The position numbers and the translations under genes were made by a program. This document shows positions 12,101 through 22,890 of a stretch of DNA of 64,000 bases, in pieces. Position 1 is the first letter of the stretch. The number at the start of each line of letters is the position of its first letter. Under the pieces are notes generated by a model. The model saw only the letters and a program-made list of their open reading frames with translations, did no database searches and had not been told where the DNA came from. Source of the DNA: Castanea sativa (taxonomy: Eukaryota > Streptophyta > Magnoliopsida > Fagales > Fagaceae); contig NC_134013.1 of assembly GCF_040712315.1 (NCBI RefSeq), positions 80,172,001 through 80,236,000 of the forward strand, in the 5' to 3' direction.

Positions 12101-14943
12101 AAGAATTTCCTGAAATTGTTTTAGGTGGTGATGGGGAATAAATGTGGGCCTGAGTGTAGAATACAACAGAAGATTCAGTGGAACATTGAGCTAATTTTTT
12201 AAAAGCAGAATGATTGATGTAAACATGTTAGTTGCTGATATTCGCTCAATTAGGTTTAGAGAACAAAGAAGAGATAAATTTGAGATGGGCTTTTTCAGCT
12301 AGTCTTCCTCTCAATGTTTTTGCTTAGGAATGACATCTACCATAACAACTATAACAAAGCCTAACTACCTAAGTCCCAAAATTTTGGGGTCAGCTATGAA
12401 TCCTTAACAAATTAATTAGGGTCAGCTACATGTATTTTTTTCCTCCATTTTATTTTATCTGAAGTAATACTCTCCATTACTTCTTTAATTGACATGTCCT
12501 TTTTATTACTTAAACTAACGTTATTTTTGGTCTTCTCCTACCTTTTTTTGTTCCCATAACTTGGATCAACTCACTCTTTCCTACCGTTGCACTAGTCTCT
12601 CTCCTCTGAACATGACCAAACCTCTGATATCTAGTGATATAAATCTTATCGTGGCACATGATCTTCTTTGGTGTTGTAAGTCCCAGTTCAATCTTTAACG
12701 TAGGATAATGTATCTTAATTTCTCTGTTCCAGGTCCCTGCTAAACCAAACTACAGTTTGGTCCTTTACTATGCTGCAGACAGACCATTAAATAAAAGTTC
12801 TTTGCTGGCTAAGTTTGTGGATGGAAGTGACATGTTTCGGGATGCCAGATTTAAACTAATTCCTAGTATTGTTGAGGTATGGAATGCTAAGTATAAAGCT
12901 TCTATTGAATCTTATTGGCTTATATCAGTTTTGCCTTTGATGTCATTGGGCAGCTAATATTTTCTTGAGTAGTACAGGGGTATTGGATGGTCAAGCGTGC
13001 AGTCGGAACAAAAGCTTGCTTATTGGGGAAAGCTGTAACCTGCAAATACTTCAGACAAGACAACTTTTTGGAGGTAACACTACCCAAGTATTCTTATTTT
13101 ATCTTGTCTTTGTGTTAGGCATGCTGATTATCGCTAATATATTTATACAGGGTGTATGTGTTAATGGGATGTCAAGTACTGTGAAATGATTGAAACCAGT
13201 ATACATTTTTATTTAGTATTGCCAAACTGTGTGAAAGAACAGGTTGAGTACTATCGTATACATTTCAACATGGCCTGCCTTCTTTCTGGCCACTAACACA
13301 TTTACTCTCTCTCTCTCTCTCTCTCTCTGTTGTTGTTGTTGCTTGATGCTATCAGAAGTGCATATTCTCTACCCAATATAAGATCTAGAGTTTAAAACAT
13401 GGTATTTTTCAAATTGATTTGAAAAATCAGGATATTGCAATATATCCAAATTGCAAGCTAATTTTTTTAAAGATAGTTCTGTTTTGAGAATACTTGGACA
13501 ATCAGGTTATGGTGATATCTGATGTCTTGCTCAATTTTGATGTTGGGTGTGAAACCCAAGATCTGGTGTGACTATCTCAAGATCATTCCACTTTGTCCCC
13601 TCTCTAGCAGTCTCTAACAAGTACTCTTTTAAATTTTATTTTGTGAATAACTTGCCACACACTTGCAGACACCTTTTAATGATATTCTAATAACATCATA
13701 TAAATTAGGGCAAGCAATGTACATCACATTAAGTTTGACTCCAAATTATATTGGTTGGAATGCAAGCTTTTACACACACTGTGCTTGTTCTGCGGGTTGC
13801 TGTTTATGCCTCTTAAATTTACAAATGACTGTAAATTCCTATCATGCAGATTGATGTGGATATTGGATCATCCTCTGTAGCAAGGAGTGTCATCGGCCTT
13901 GTTCTTGGATATGTCACAAGCATAGTTGTTGACCTTGCCATTTTGATAGAGGTTTGTCAAAATTTGAAATACTATGGAAAATAAAGAGAAACAAAAAAAA
14001 TTGAAGTATGAAACGGATTAAAATGGTTCAGTCACTAAGAGCTACATCTACAACATCAAAAGCCAAATGGCTACTTGTTTCAATCTCTTGATTGATAATA
14101 CACCACATTGGAACCTATATTTATATTGGGATTAACAAAATTTGAAAATAGGTCAACTATCAATTTAGTGCAAGCATATTTTGAATTTGAATTTCATATC
14201 AAGATAATTGATTGTGCCAATCCCGTGATTTACTCCAAGCAATCAATTCCTTGATTTTATCTTCAATATGTGGAAAGTGAGTCATACTTTCCAACAGCTT
14301 GTCCCTTTTTGCAGCTAATATTTGCAAAAAAAATTGTATTCTCCCCTTTGTATAAAGGTTTTCTCTTCTTGTGCTGTGTGTTTGAGATTGTGAATGGGTT
14401 TTAAACATTTAATAGATTTCATCTTGTAATTTCAATAGAGGTCTGCATTTTGTGATTTCAATATATCATGAATGTTCTTGTGCTGTTAAGATATGTAATG
14501 CGTACATAATTTAGGTGTCTGATTGAAACAAAGGTTAGTTAATCATTCTTTGGTCTTACTTTGTCATAAATACATTTTGTGCCTATTGCTGCATCACATT
14601 ATAATCTTGGCAATAGCAACTAGGTGCATAATTTTCAAAATCCTCCATGTTTAAGCATGGGGTGAAGGTTGAGGTTATGAGTTCAGGAACCACAAGATGT
14701 GAGTAGAAATTACCAATTACGAAAAATAGTATGGAGCTCTTTATCAGTTGACATAATGTATTGATGCACCAAAGCTAGATTTCTTTTTTAATTAACTAAG
14801 CATACATGCATGTCATACACAACTAGATATTGACAGCTCTTTGTTTGCAGGCAAAAGAAGAGGCAGAGTTGCCTGAGTACATTCTCGGTACCGTTCGGCT
14901 AAATCGTTTGAGGCCAGACTCTGCTGTAAATTTGGAGGTTTGA
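3173..14943 (+). CDS. EDR2-like protein (START C-terminal part + DUF1336/EDR2_C), 5' partial
   Basis: Twelve exons join in one frame: 3173-3237, 3725-3796, 5552-5722, 7547-7752, 7882-7948, 8648-8823, 9733-9834, 11850-11897, 12733-12876, 12978-13073, 13850-13951, 14851-14943 (TGA 14941-14943). All have AG acceptors and GT donors, and every exon length agrees with the codon phase, giving about 447 residues. The first three exons read as the end of a START-like lipid-binding domain (WFRGQDGTY, then HKKKPPRSGYRR, then SGWCRWTKSHCSKFEKSIPY). A Ser/Glu/Asp-rich linker (SSSSSEDEESDSDE) follows, then the DUF1336 domain (CWASPSGTGFMIRGKTYL, LIAVDWFKVDK, GYWMVKRAVGTKACLLG, VARSVIGLVLGYVTS). Arabidopsis EDR2 is a PH-START-DUF1336 protein that negatively regulates pathogen-induced cell death; that this relative does the same is inference. 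The first visible exon needs two bases from an upstream exon, so the PH domain and start of START lie left of the window or were not recognised. No internal stop or frameshift was seen. Confidence 0.88.
4286..4416. repeat. (TC)n and (AC)n microsatellites
   Basis: A CT/TC run at about 4289-4311 and an AC run at about 4401-4417 lie in the same intron. The second sits next to a SINE-like remnant. Confidence 0.8.
4385..4500 (-). repeat. SINE-like remnant, minus orientation
   Basis: On the minus strand it reads as GAGCTTTAGCTCAAATGCC, a long G/A-rich spacer, then GGTTTGGGTTCAAGATCC and a tail ending in a TTACCAATAAAA-like stretch. The same architecture is seen on the plus strand at 5385, 10700 and 16262, which marks one dispersed family. 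Confidence 0.55.
5385..5500 (+). repeat. SINE-like element, same family as 10700 and 16262
   Basis: Box A-like AGCTTTAACTCAACTGGCAC, a G-rich spacer, then box B-like GGGTTCAAGTCCCATTGGG and the family's tail (GTGTAACTTAGCAATCAA). Confidence 0.6.
5774..5945. mobile_element. Fold-back MITE (TA target duplication)
   Basis: The left arm ATGCTAGTGCCCCATAAAAT is matched by the reverse complement of the right end, which reads ATGTTGGTGCCACATAAAAT. Pairing continues through GGCACAACTTGTGCCACA and most of the 172 bp, leaving almost no loop. TA dinucleotides at 5772-5773 and 5946-5947 would fit a Stowaway-like target duplication, which is weak evidence by itself. It lies in an intron of the EDR2-like gene. 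Confidence 0.75.
6741..6756 (-). mobile_element. Minimal retro-insertion: poly(T) + GATAGG inside a 19 bp target duplication
   Basis: The 19-mer TGGAAGTTGAGTAGCAATT occurs at 6722-6740 and again at 6757-6775. Between the copies are only 16 bases, T10 followed by GATAGG. On the minus strand this is CCTATC-poly(A), the same 3' terminus as the LINE that ends at 16250 and the one at 11226. Confidence 0.7.
6800..7260 (+). mobile_element. L1-type LINE fragment, zf-RVT region
   Basis: The plus strand encodes FPWKAI, then WCWMSKRNDEPVNHLLLHC followed by VRWIMPK, the zinc-binding zf-RVT signature found after the reverse transcriptase of plant L1 elements. No reverse transcriptase core or 5' end is present. 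It lies in the intron between exons 5552-5722 and 7547-7752. Confidence 0.7.
10700..10820 (+). repeat. SINE-like element
   Basis: Box A-like GCTCTAGTTCAAATGGCAC, a G-rich middle, box B-like GGATTCAAAACCCACTTAGTG and the tail GTGTAACTTACCAATAAATA. It belongs to the family seen at 5385 and 16262. Confidence 0.6.
11226..11331 (-). mobile_element. Severely 5'-truncated LINE, minus strand
   Basis: About 106 bp begin with poly(T) and TGATAGGTAAG, the reverse complement of a LINE 3' end. The element is flanked by a 15 bp direct repeat, TATTGTCTTCTTGTT, at 11211-11225 and 11332-11346, a target-site duplication typical of L1-type insertion. Confidence 0.75.
12335..12680 (-). mobile_element. RTE-type non-LTR retrotransposon 3' end
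   Basis: It carries the RTE tail motif (minus strand GACCCCAAAATTTTGGGAC) and parallels the fragment at 1-350, including matches around CTCTCCTCTGAACATGA. It lies in the intron between exons 11850-11897 and 12733-12876 and ends about 50 bp before the latter. Confidence 0.7.
13305..13343. repeat. (CT)n(TTG)n compound microsatellite
   Basis: A CT run followed by four TTG-type units in an intron. Confidence 0.85.
14620..14740 (+). repeat. SINE-like remnant, degraded
   Basis: It has an AACTAGGTGCATAA start, a G-rich centre, a GAGTTCAGGAACCACAAGATG box B-like part and a TTACCAATTACG tail. It is weaker than the other family members. Confidence 0.4.
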
Positions 14944-15567
14944 GGTTTTCATATGTCGAAATTCTTTAGTCATCTCACTCGTCATGGTTAATGCCATTAC
15001 TATTATTGGTGTACATTTTCCAATGTTTTCCAGTTTAGTGTAGAATCTTCCTTCACATAAGTGATTTGACATTTAATATTTAATAATTTATAAACAGAAA
15101 CCTTTCATAGGTCCATTTTTTCAGCTTTCATCTTCTTCTTCTTTTTTGTTTCCTTTTTATTCTCTTGGTTGTACTCCATATGAATTTTATTGGAAAGGTT
15201 AGTGTGATAGTTTTATAGAACTTACAGAAGAAAACCCCAAGGCTTCCAAGGAAGCAAAAGGGCAAATTGCAAACTGGAAATCTAACTAATTATAAGTTTC
15301 TGAAGCCTATAAAGAGACCCAAAACTGTACAAGCTATCTTATACGACCCTGCATCTACCATCTAATTATCAGCATTCAGGCTTTTTTTTTCTTTTTTCTT
15401 TTTTATAAAATCTGCAGCCAACCATCTAGCTTTTAAATTTTTTATCTTTTGTATCCTTCACTCCATCTTGTAGAAAATGACGTAGTATAAAGGAAATAGT
15501 TAACTTTGTTGCTCTTAGGGCCAACTTGGAGTTGATAAATTGCTTTATGATGAATGTGAGGATTAAT
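14944..15567. other. 3' flank of the EDR2-like gene
   Basis: AT-rich DNA directly after the stop codon, presumably the 3' UTR and intergenic sequence. No ORF, tRNA or repeat boundary is supported here, and no single poly(A) signal stands out. Confidence 0.4.
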
Positions 15568-15585
15568 TTTTATCACCAATAAGCT

Positions 15586-16250
15586 AGTGGCTTTCCACCA
15601 TTCGATTCGGGGTGCTCATAATTCTGTGTTTCCTTGGAAGGGGGTTTGGAAACCAAATGCGCCTAAGCGAGTGGCTTTCCTTTTGTGGACAGCTATTCAT
15701 GGTCAGATTCTTACTTTAGATAATCTCATGCTTTAAGGTCACTATTTGGCAAATCGTTGTATGTGTTGATGTGATGGGGAGTCGATGGACCACCTCCTTC
15801 ACTGTCCTGTTACATATACCTTATGGACTTTTATGCTTTAGACTTTCAATATTCATTGGGTTATGCCAAGATCGGTGGCGTAATTATTATTTTGTTAGTA
15901 TCAATGGCTTGGGAATCATACTTCGAATATTTGGAATATGATTCTAGGTTGCTTGATGTGGATTACTTGGTTGGAACAAAATCGCCGTTCCTTTGAGGAC
16001 ACTAAGAAGCCGTTGGAAGAGTTAAAAGGTTTTATGCCAATGTAGTCTTTTTGAGTGCTCTCGTTGTTGGGGTTTTACTGATTGTTCCTCTCTCTATGAG
16101 TTTATATTTTCTCTTAGATTGTTTCCTAATTTCCCTCTTTTTTTTGTAATTTATTTTATCCTTTTCTTGTTGTTCATCATCATGAACAACTTGTATTTTT
16201 CCTTACTATTTTCTTTAATAATATTTTTCTGATTACCTATCAAAAAAAAA
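15586..16250 (+). mobile_element. 5'-truncated L1-type LINE with 18 bp target duplication
   Basis: The 665 bp insert encodes the zf-RVT end of a plant LINE (FPWKGVWKPNAPKRVAFLLW, then WVMPRSVA, then WLEQNRRSFEDTKKPLEELK), broken by stops. It ends ATTACCTATC plus a short poly(A). The 18-mer TTTTATCACCAATAAGCT flanks it at 15568-15585 and 16251-16268. It landed at the 5' edge of the SINE-like element that continues at 16262. Confidence 0.9.
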
Positions 16251-16254
16251 TTTT

Positions 16255-16368
16255 ATCACCAATAAGCTCTAGCTCAAAAGGCATTTGTTTCTTCCTAAAT
16301 AATGGAATGGAAGGTGAGTCATAGGGTTAAGACCCATTTGGTGCATGGGTAACCTACCAATTTTTCAC
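16255..16368 (+). repeat. SINE-like element split at its 5' edge by a LINE
   Basis: AGCTCTAGCTCAAAAGGCAT, a G/A-rich spacer, GGGTTAAGACCCATTTGGTG and GGGTAACCTACCAA follow the family pattern. An (AC)/(AT) microsatellite follows at about 16367-16400. Confidence 0.55.
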
Positions 16369-16919
16369 ACACACACGCATATATATATATATATATATAT
16401 AAAATGGTTAACAGTAGTCCTTGGACCAAATGTCATCTCCTTTCATCATAAGCTCCTCCTTGGCGCTCTTTTCAAACTCCTCTCAATAGCTTCATATTGA
16501 TTAGACAAATAGAAAGCAATAGGTGTGGAGCATGAGATCACACCATGGAGGCATAATTTGTGTATTTGCCCATATATATAAGATGTTTGGAACTCATACG
16601 GTCACACCATACTTCTAGTTCTTGATTACTTGGATGAGTGAATAGGTTTATGTGAAAAGCTCTTGGTCACTGTTGTTAACAACACCAAGGCAGTGACCTA
16701 AAGTTGATTCTACTAACTAATGCCATTATTCTTGTCCCATATGAGACTTTGGCTGTCTTTTTTATTTATTTCTTCTTTTTCTTGTTCTTTTCCTTGTTTT
16801 TGTTTTTAGTTAATTTATTTGTTCGCTTTCCATTCTACTAGATTCTTCCAAATAACCTGTTTGTTTGTTTAGACTCCTTAATGCAGATTGTTTGACTTAA
16901 TATATTAGCCAAGTAGTTA

Positions 16920-17760
16920 CTTAGGTTAATTATTTAGATCTAAATTAAACAATAGTAAATCATATCATGCAAAGTAGCGGAAAATAAAAAACACCACGAT
17001 ATGATTGCCCAGAAAAACCAATGAAACCAGCAGTTTCAAGGTAAAAACTTGGGGAGGATTTGACTTAACTATCTTCAAGGTAAAACCAAATCTACTATAG
17101 AGAATTGAAGTTTTTACAATCATATTTAACCTTAAATTTATTGCTACTTCTAGTAGTAATTTACTGACACGACCACGTGCAAGTTTCGAATCCACAAACT
17201 CCTTTTCTTTTGGATTTGCTTTGCACAAATACCCACGTTTGTGACTTTTAAATCTCACTCAAAGGTTTAGCAACACAAATTATCCGGTTTGTGACTCCAA
17301 GACCACCCTTAAAGGTTGCAGTTGTTGATCTTGTTGCAGCAACTTCAGATCTACCGGTTCTAATGGTATGAGAATGATTTCCGGTAGTGACTTTGAAAGA
17401 GGAGGGCACAATACCTTTTAGATCTCACAAGAACATCTTCAAAGTCTCTCAGATCTGTGAAAATGTAGTTAAGGTTTTTTTTTTTTATACCTAGTAGTGT
17501 TGGACTGAAATCCTAAACGTTTTCGCGAGCTTGAGCCTAATTTAAATTCTGCAGAAAAATCATGTCTGCGATTATCGATCGGTCGAGTCTGATTTTCAAT
17601 CGTCAAACTCTCAGAAATTGAATTCTCATTTCTGCAGTTTGAATGTTCTTGTATTCTGACTTGTAACACCTTGAGCATTGTCTAATCAAACCTATAGACT
17701 TAGAAACCTATAGACTTAGAAATTTATATCTAGACAACTTTGTGCTCACAGTTTACCAAT
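16920..17760. repeat. Possible LTR-retrotransposon remnant (copia LTR-like)
   Basis: The segment has a different texture from its AT-rich surroundings, with stretches such as AAAACTTGGGGAGGATTTGA and a repeated CCTATAGACTTAGAAA near 17690-17720 that resemble copia LTR or leader DNA. Boundaries, target duplication and coding sequence were not found, so this is a weak call. Confidence 0.3.
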
Positions 17761-20700
17761 TGTTCTAAAGTTTTAAAAGCTAACATAACCATTTTGAGTG
17801 AATACCCCCCATGAAATTTTCATTGATCTCTTGTTCTTTTAACAACTAAATGAATCCTCACCTCTTAGGGTTTGTAAAGAACACCGCTTTATTGCTAAGT
17901 TGTTTAACTTCGTCATTCGTTTGAACTTATCTGAAGTCAGAAAGAACTTGTTTCCAGTATGTAAAATGTTGTGTATGAAGACTGCCATGTCAAGCTCTAA
18001 TGTTGTTTTTAGCGTAGTCTTATCAAGATGTTCATTCCCTACTGATCAAAGTAAAGTATTTTTTTTCATATTCTCACCAGAAGAAACAATGTTAGCCTTC
18101 CCTCGCTTAGATATGACTGTTTATAGTTTTAGCCCTTTCTTTCCATTAGGTTCGACTGTATGGAATATCTGCTTTTGGTGAGTGGAGAATTTTTCCCCAC
18201 CCAAGCACTGGCATCTTTTGTTCTTAATGGCCTTTGTAGTACTACAAGATTAACATAATAGAAAAGGAAGTCAATTACCTAGAGAATAACAAAGAAAACG
18301 ACTTGTTAATGGGGAGGGAAACCAGTTTCCTCTTATTATACACTGTTGCTAATATTAATGCACTAATCTCATTATTAGTATTTTGGGGAATCAACAGGCC
18401 TGGTCCTGTAAAATCATATTGATCAGCGTCTATTTCAATTTGCATAAAGAAGATACTATGTTTTTACAAACTCATTCCCTTTTAGTTTAATGAATATTTT
18501 GACAATAGATTTGGGCATATGGCTGGCCTATTACATGTTTAGACTCATACAGTACATATTTTTGGTTCAGAATTCTTGAACTTACGTATTCTGTATGTCT
18601 GATACAGTGATACTTGTAAGTATGACAGAAATTCATTCCTGGACTCGTAGAATACTTAAGTTCTAAATAAATGTTAAGAGCAATTTGATGTTTCCATCCT
18701 GACATGCATGCATTTGGTGATGCCTCATTTCACCAGTTTCTCAATTCAATGATTTGGGAGTGGAGATATTATGTTGTTAATGACACTGATTAAGTTGCAT
18801 TAAATTTTGTTTAATCTTTAAAGATTAAAGATTATGAATCAAAGATCTTGACCCTGCATTTGCTACCTTGGTTTTGTCATTTTTGGTGCTTGAAGCAAAA
18901 ACAAAAACAGTAATCTGAAAGTATTTTTTAGAAGTGAAAGAAATGAAGAGGGTCCCTTACTTCAATCACTTTGCTAACTCACTCCTTCCTTTAATCACTT
19001 TACTAACTCCACCCACTCTTCTGCATGATTGATGTCTTTGTTTGTAGAATGTATATCCATTGTGTTTCATTAGTTTCTGCACCACCAATATTTTGACTAC
19101 ATGTTTCACACCTCTTTATTTATATGGCCCTGGAAGTGAAAAGGTCCAATTTTGCCTACATTTTCTCCATAGCAGCACCTAATTTAAGGTTTTCAAGGGT
19201 CTTTTTTTATTTTCTAAGGGGTGCCCACATGTTAAAAATATAAATTAAAAAAAAAAAAAGTAAAAGAAGGATAGAAAGTAAAATAGAGATGCTTTACTAC
19301 TTTTCTTTTTTTTTCTTTTTTTGTGGTGACTTCTTATATAATTTTTGTGGTACTTTTTCTTATGATTAAACTAAAAGATATCAAATCGAACATAAGCTCC
19401 TACTCTTTTGACTCTATATGGGAATCCAATTCTTAAGTGAATTCTTCTTTTCTTTTTTCCTAAAAAGATGTGTTCCTCTCTGTCTTGTGCCCATGGACGC
19501 ACGGTTGGTGCGGTGTCTTTTTCAAACCGTGTCTTAGGGAAATTTCTTTCAGAATTCTTTTGTACTTTTTTTTCTTCATAATCCCTTGACTGCTCAGAAT
19601 AAGGCAAGTAAAATTCATAAAAAAAAAAGAATAAGGCAAGTAAACAGACAGTAGAACCATTGTCTACTCAAAGTGCTATCTTCACAAAAGAGCATGTTGA
19701 AATAGTTAGCGAGCTCTTTGCGTGAAGTTCAACCAATTGGTGGCTTTTTAATAGTACCAAGTATAAGTCTAGTCATTATATTTTCCACAACTTTTAACAA
19801 TCCTTGAGGCAGCAAATTGTAAATGATAGACAATAAAGTAATGTCGGACTGTCGGTAATAAACCTGGATAAGAACCAATAACAAGTTGACAACTTTAATA
19901 ATTGAGAAGTTTATCTTATAGAAAAAACATTTGTAAAATTTATAATGAGAAATATAGTGTATATTGCTTTTTTAAAACGGTGGAGAGACTCCTAAGTGTA
20001 TCTAGTTGTAATGATAATCACACGTGGGGTTTGGTCCATTTAGAATTCTACTTTTGTTTTAACCCGAACGGTATACCCAAAAAAATAAGAAGCTATCCAC
20101 TTCATAACTGCTTTAGAATAACAGGCATTTTTTTTTCTTTCTATGGAAATAAGAGACATTTTAATAAAGAGGTAATTAGGAAAAAAAAAATAGAAGGGTT
20201 TATTACACACTACTTATTACACATAACATACACCCGTTAGTATTTGAATATCTCAGTTCAGTTTTATGATTCTTTGAATGGTCCAATCTTTAACACATTG
20301 ACATTAGCTAATAAACCACATGGTTAAATTTAATTACCCTTGAAGAAGATAACACTATTGATTTTGCATGGATCAATATAATAACCATGTATTTAGGTTA
20401 AAAGCCTAAGGAATTTATTACTAGAAATACTTGTGGTTGTCCTTGAGACTTTGACCAAATATATAACCTTTAAATTCAAGCATGCAGAAATTGTGTTTCA
20501 AGAATATGTTACCTTCTTACATAAAGTGGGTTCCACGGGCATGGATACAACCCCTATGTGAGAGGATAGTTTCATATATCCATTCCACCATTATGTATCA
20601 AGAATATGTAACTACCTTCTCATATGAGGTGGATACCACAAGCATGGTATGAAGTATGAACCCCTATGTGAGAGGATGATTTCATAGATCCATTGCATTA

Positions 20701-21604
20701 TATACACTCTCTCGCATGAAAAGGGGCTTATTAGTCTCCCATGTTTCAACATGGCATCTGTTGAGGTGCAATTGCAAAGCACAACAATTTGTATTGTTGA
20801 AAATAAGGTTGCATGTGGAATTAAAATTTAAAGTCAACTTATATTACTATTTAACTTATTTTTTCTACTATTTGATTTATTTATGGTACTATTCATAGAT
20901 GATAAATCCCACTGCACATTTTGGTAGTATTCATAGGTTTTACTGTACTATTTTTTAACTAAATAAGTTATTCTCAAACAGACCCTAAATACTATCGTGG
21001 AAAAAGTGTCTATTTCTTCTAAACTTACCCTCAATTTTTAATATAAAACCCAACTTTACCCTTTTAATTTCAACACATCTCACATTTGCCACACGTTAAC
21101 TCCTCTGTACTGTCAAGGGACAGAACACGCCCAGTGATATTAAAAAAGTTAAATAAAACAAAAATAATAATAATAATACCAATAATAATTTATTTATTTA
21201 TTTTATTATTGTTATTATATTTAACAAGAAGGTGAAACCATAAGTTTTATTTCATTTTTAATAAGAAGGTGAAATGAGAAGTATAATTATATATATTTTT
21301 AACCTTTATGATAATTTACATATCAAACGTTACTTTTATAAGTGATAGTCAAATATTCATTTTTTTAATTAAAAAAACATTTTTTGACCGCTTTTATCAA
21401 ATACTATGCTTTTTATTAAAAAATAAAATTAAAAAAAAAACTAATTTCATACCATATTTTTTAAAACCGCTACTTTTTCAAAAAAAAACTATTTTCAAAA
21501 AGCTGAAATAAATTCACCCTTAGTCAATAAAAATATATATAATTATTATTATTCTTTAAAAAAAAAATTTAAACCTGCATAAAAGGAAGTTTATGTGAAT
21601 TTAG
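17761..21604. other. Intergenic, AT-rich, no gene recognised
   Basis: Only short ORFs without recognisable domains occur. The region contains homopolymer tracts and a diverged tandem duplication at about 20499-20700, and is extremely AT-rich after 21130. I found no RNA gene or transposon boundary. Confidence 0.4.
20499..20700. repeat. Diverged two-copy tandem duplication, unit about 100-110 bp
   Basis: CAAGAATATG starts at 20499 and 20599. Each is followed by a T/C-rich part, a GTGG...CCAC...GCATGG core and ACCCCTATGTGAGAGGAT. The copies differ by small indels and substitutions. Confidence 0.7.
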
Positions 21605-21616
21605 TTGTTCAATTGT

Positions 21617-21775
21617 ACCACCGCACACCCTTGGTGTAATGGTCACTCTACAAGTATAAGTGTTTGTCGGGTGTGAAAACAAGGGCCGGAGTTCAAGTTT
21701 TCAGGAGGGAGTTTCACATATTTATATACTTAGATTAGACTAGAGTAAAATTCTATCCTGTCCCAAAAAAAAAAT
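21617..21775 (+). mobile_element. tRNA-derived SINE with 12 bp target duplication
   Basis: The element starts ACCACCGCACACCCTTGGTG, has a box A-like TGGTGTAATGGTCACTC, a box B-like GGAGTTCAAGTTTTC and ends in poly(A) after TCCTGTCCC. The 12-mer TTGTTCAATTGT flanks it at 21605-21616 and 21776-21787. It belongs to a different family from the 5385/10700/16262 group. Confidence 0.85.
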
Positions 21776-22069
21776 TTGTTCAATTGTGCCAAGCATGAAT
21801 GATATAACGATACATGAATTTTGCCACGCAAGTGCAATAAAATTGTCACGGGAGAACATTGAAGAATTGCGGTCCCTCTCGTGATGATGAGTACCAATAT
21901 ATTAATTACCTTGTTGTACACTTGTACCCCTTTTTTTTTTGCATACATGCAATCAATGATAGATTTTTGGACCAGCAACTTCACAGCTCAATGAAAGCAA
22001 AGGACGATAAATTGAATTACCGAGGACAAAGCTTCTTGCGTCCATTGTGTGTTTTTTTTTTTTTTTTTT

Positions 22070-22890
22070 TTTAACGAGAAGGGTAGGAACACAATTTTTG
22101 TACCTAAGCCCAAATGAAAAAATGGAGTAAGCCCAAAAAATCTAATATAATAAATTTGTAGAGAGTGAACTAAAAAATTAGGTTTTAATGAACTTAGACA
22201 ATAATTATAGTGAGTACATATGGTAATAGAATAAAGATGAACTGATTTTCTCTAAAGGAAATCGTTCTCGGACACAATCCGAAGAGGTTGATTCTTATAT
22301 TTATTTCTTTTGGGACTGATTACAAGTATTGTTCTTGACTCTACAGTATTTTTCTCTTTTTCTCTCCGATCCCTTTCCTCAGGGTCCTCTTTCTACTTTA
22401 TACTACCTTCGCCCTTTTATCTCTACCCTCCACGTGTAAATCAGATTGCTGGTGTGATTCTTATTCCATCAGCACTTTCCTGAAATCTTTGGGAGTAGCT
22501 GTAAGGCTGAAAACCACTATTCAAGTATCACTTCCTCATTAATGCAGCTAGAGAGTTAGTTACAGAGCATTCAATGCGGTGGCAACAGCTTTCTCTTAGA
22601 TATTTCATAACTTTGTTTTGCCCTGTGCTCTCGTGATGTATGTCCTTATCAATAGAATTTCCTAAAACGTTACTTTTGGATGGCAGACCGTACCTTCTGA
22701 TCTCTGCTTTACTCAGCCGATGAAGCATCCCTCCTCGGACCCCTTCTCAGATCATCACAACCAGACCATTTTCTTTATTAATCAATGCCTACTTCAATAA
22801 CAATGTTTACCCATCCTCGAACCATTAAGCGTCATCGAACTGAGCCCCTAGCCCAATATATACTACTAGGCCTATCATCCCTACAAGAAG
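22070..22890. repeat. Diverged LTR-like sequence related to the solo LTRs at 46104 and 62018
   Basis: Several blocks align in order with the 46104-46879 LTR: AAATTTGTAGAGAGTGAAC, CATTAATGCAGCTAGAGAG, GGTGGCAACAGC, AGATATTTCATAAC and the CCTCCTCGGACC stretch. Internal retrotransposon genes and exact ends are absent or unclear. It is probably an old solo LTR. Confidence 0.55.
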
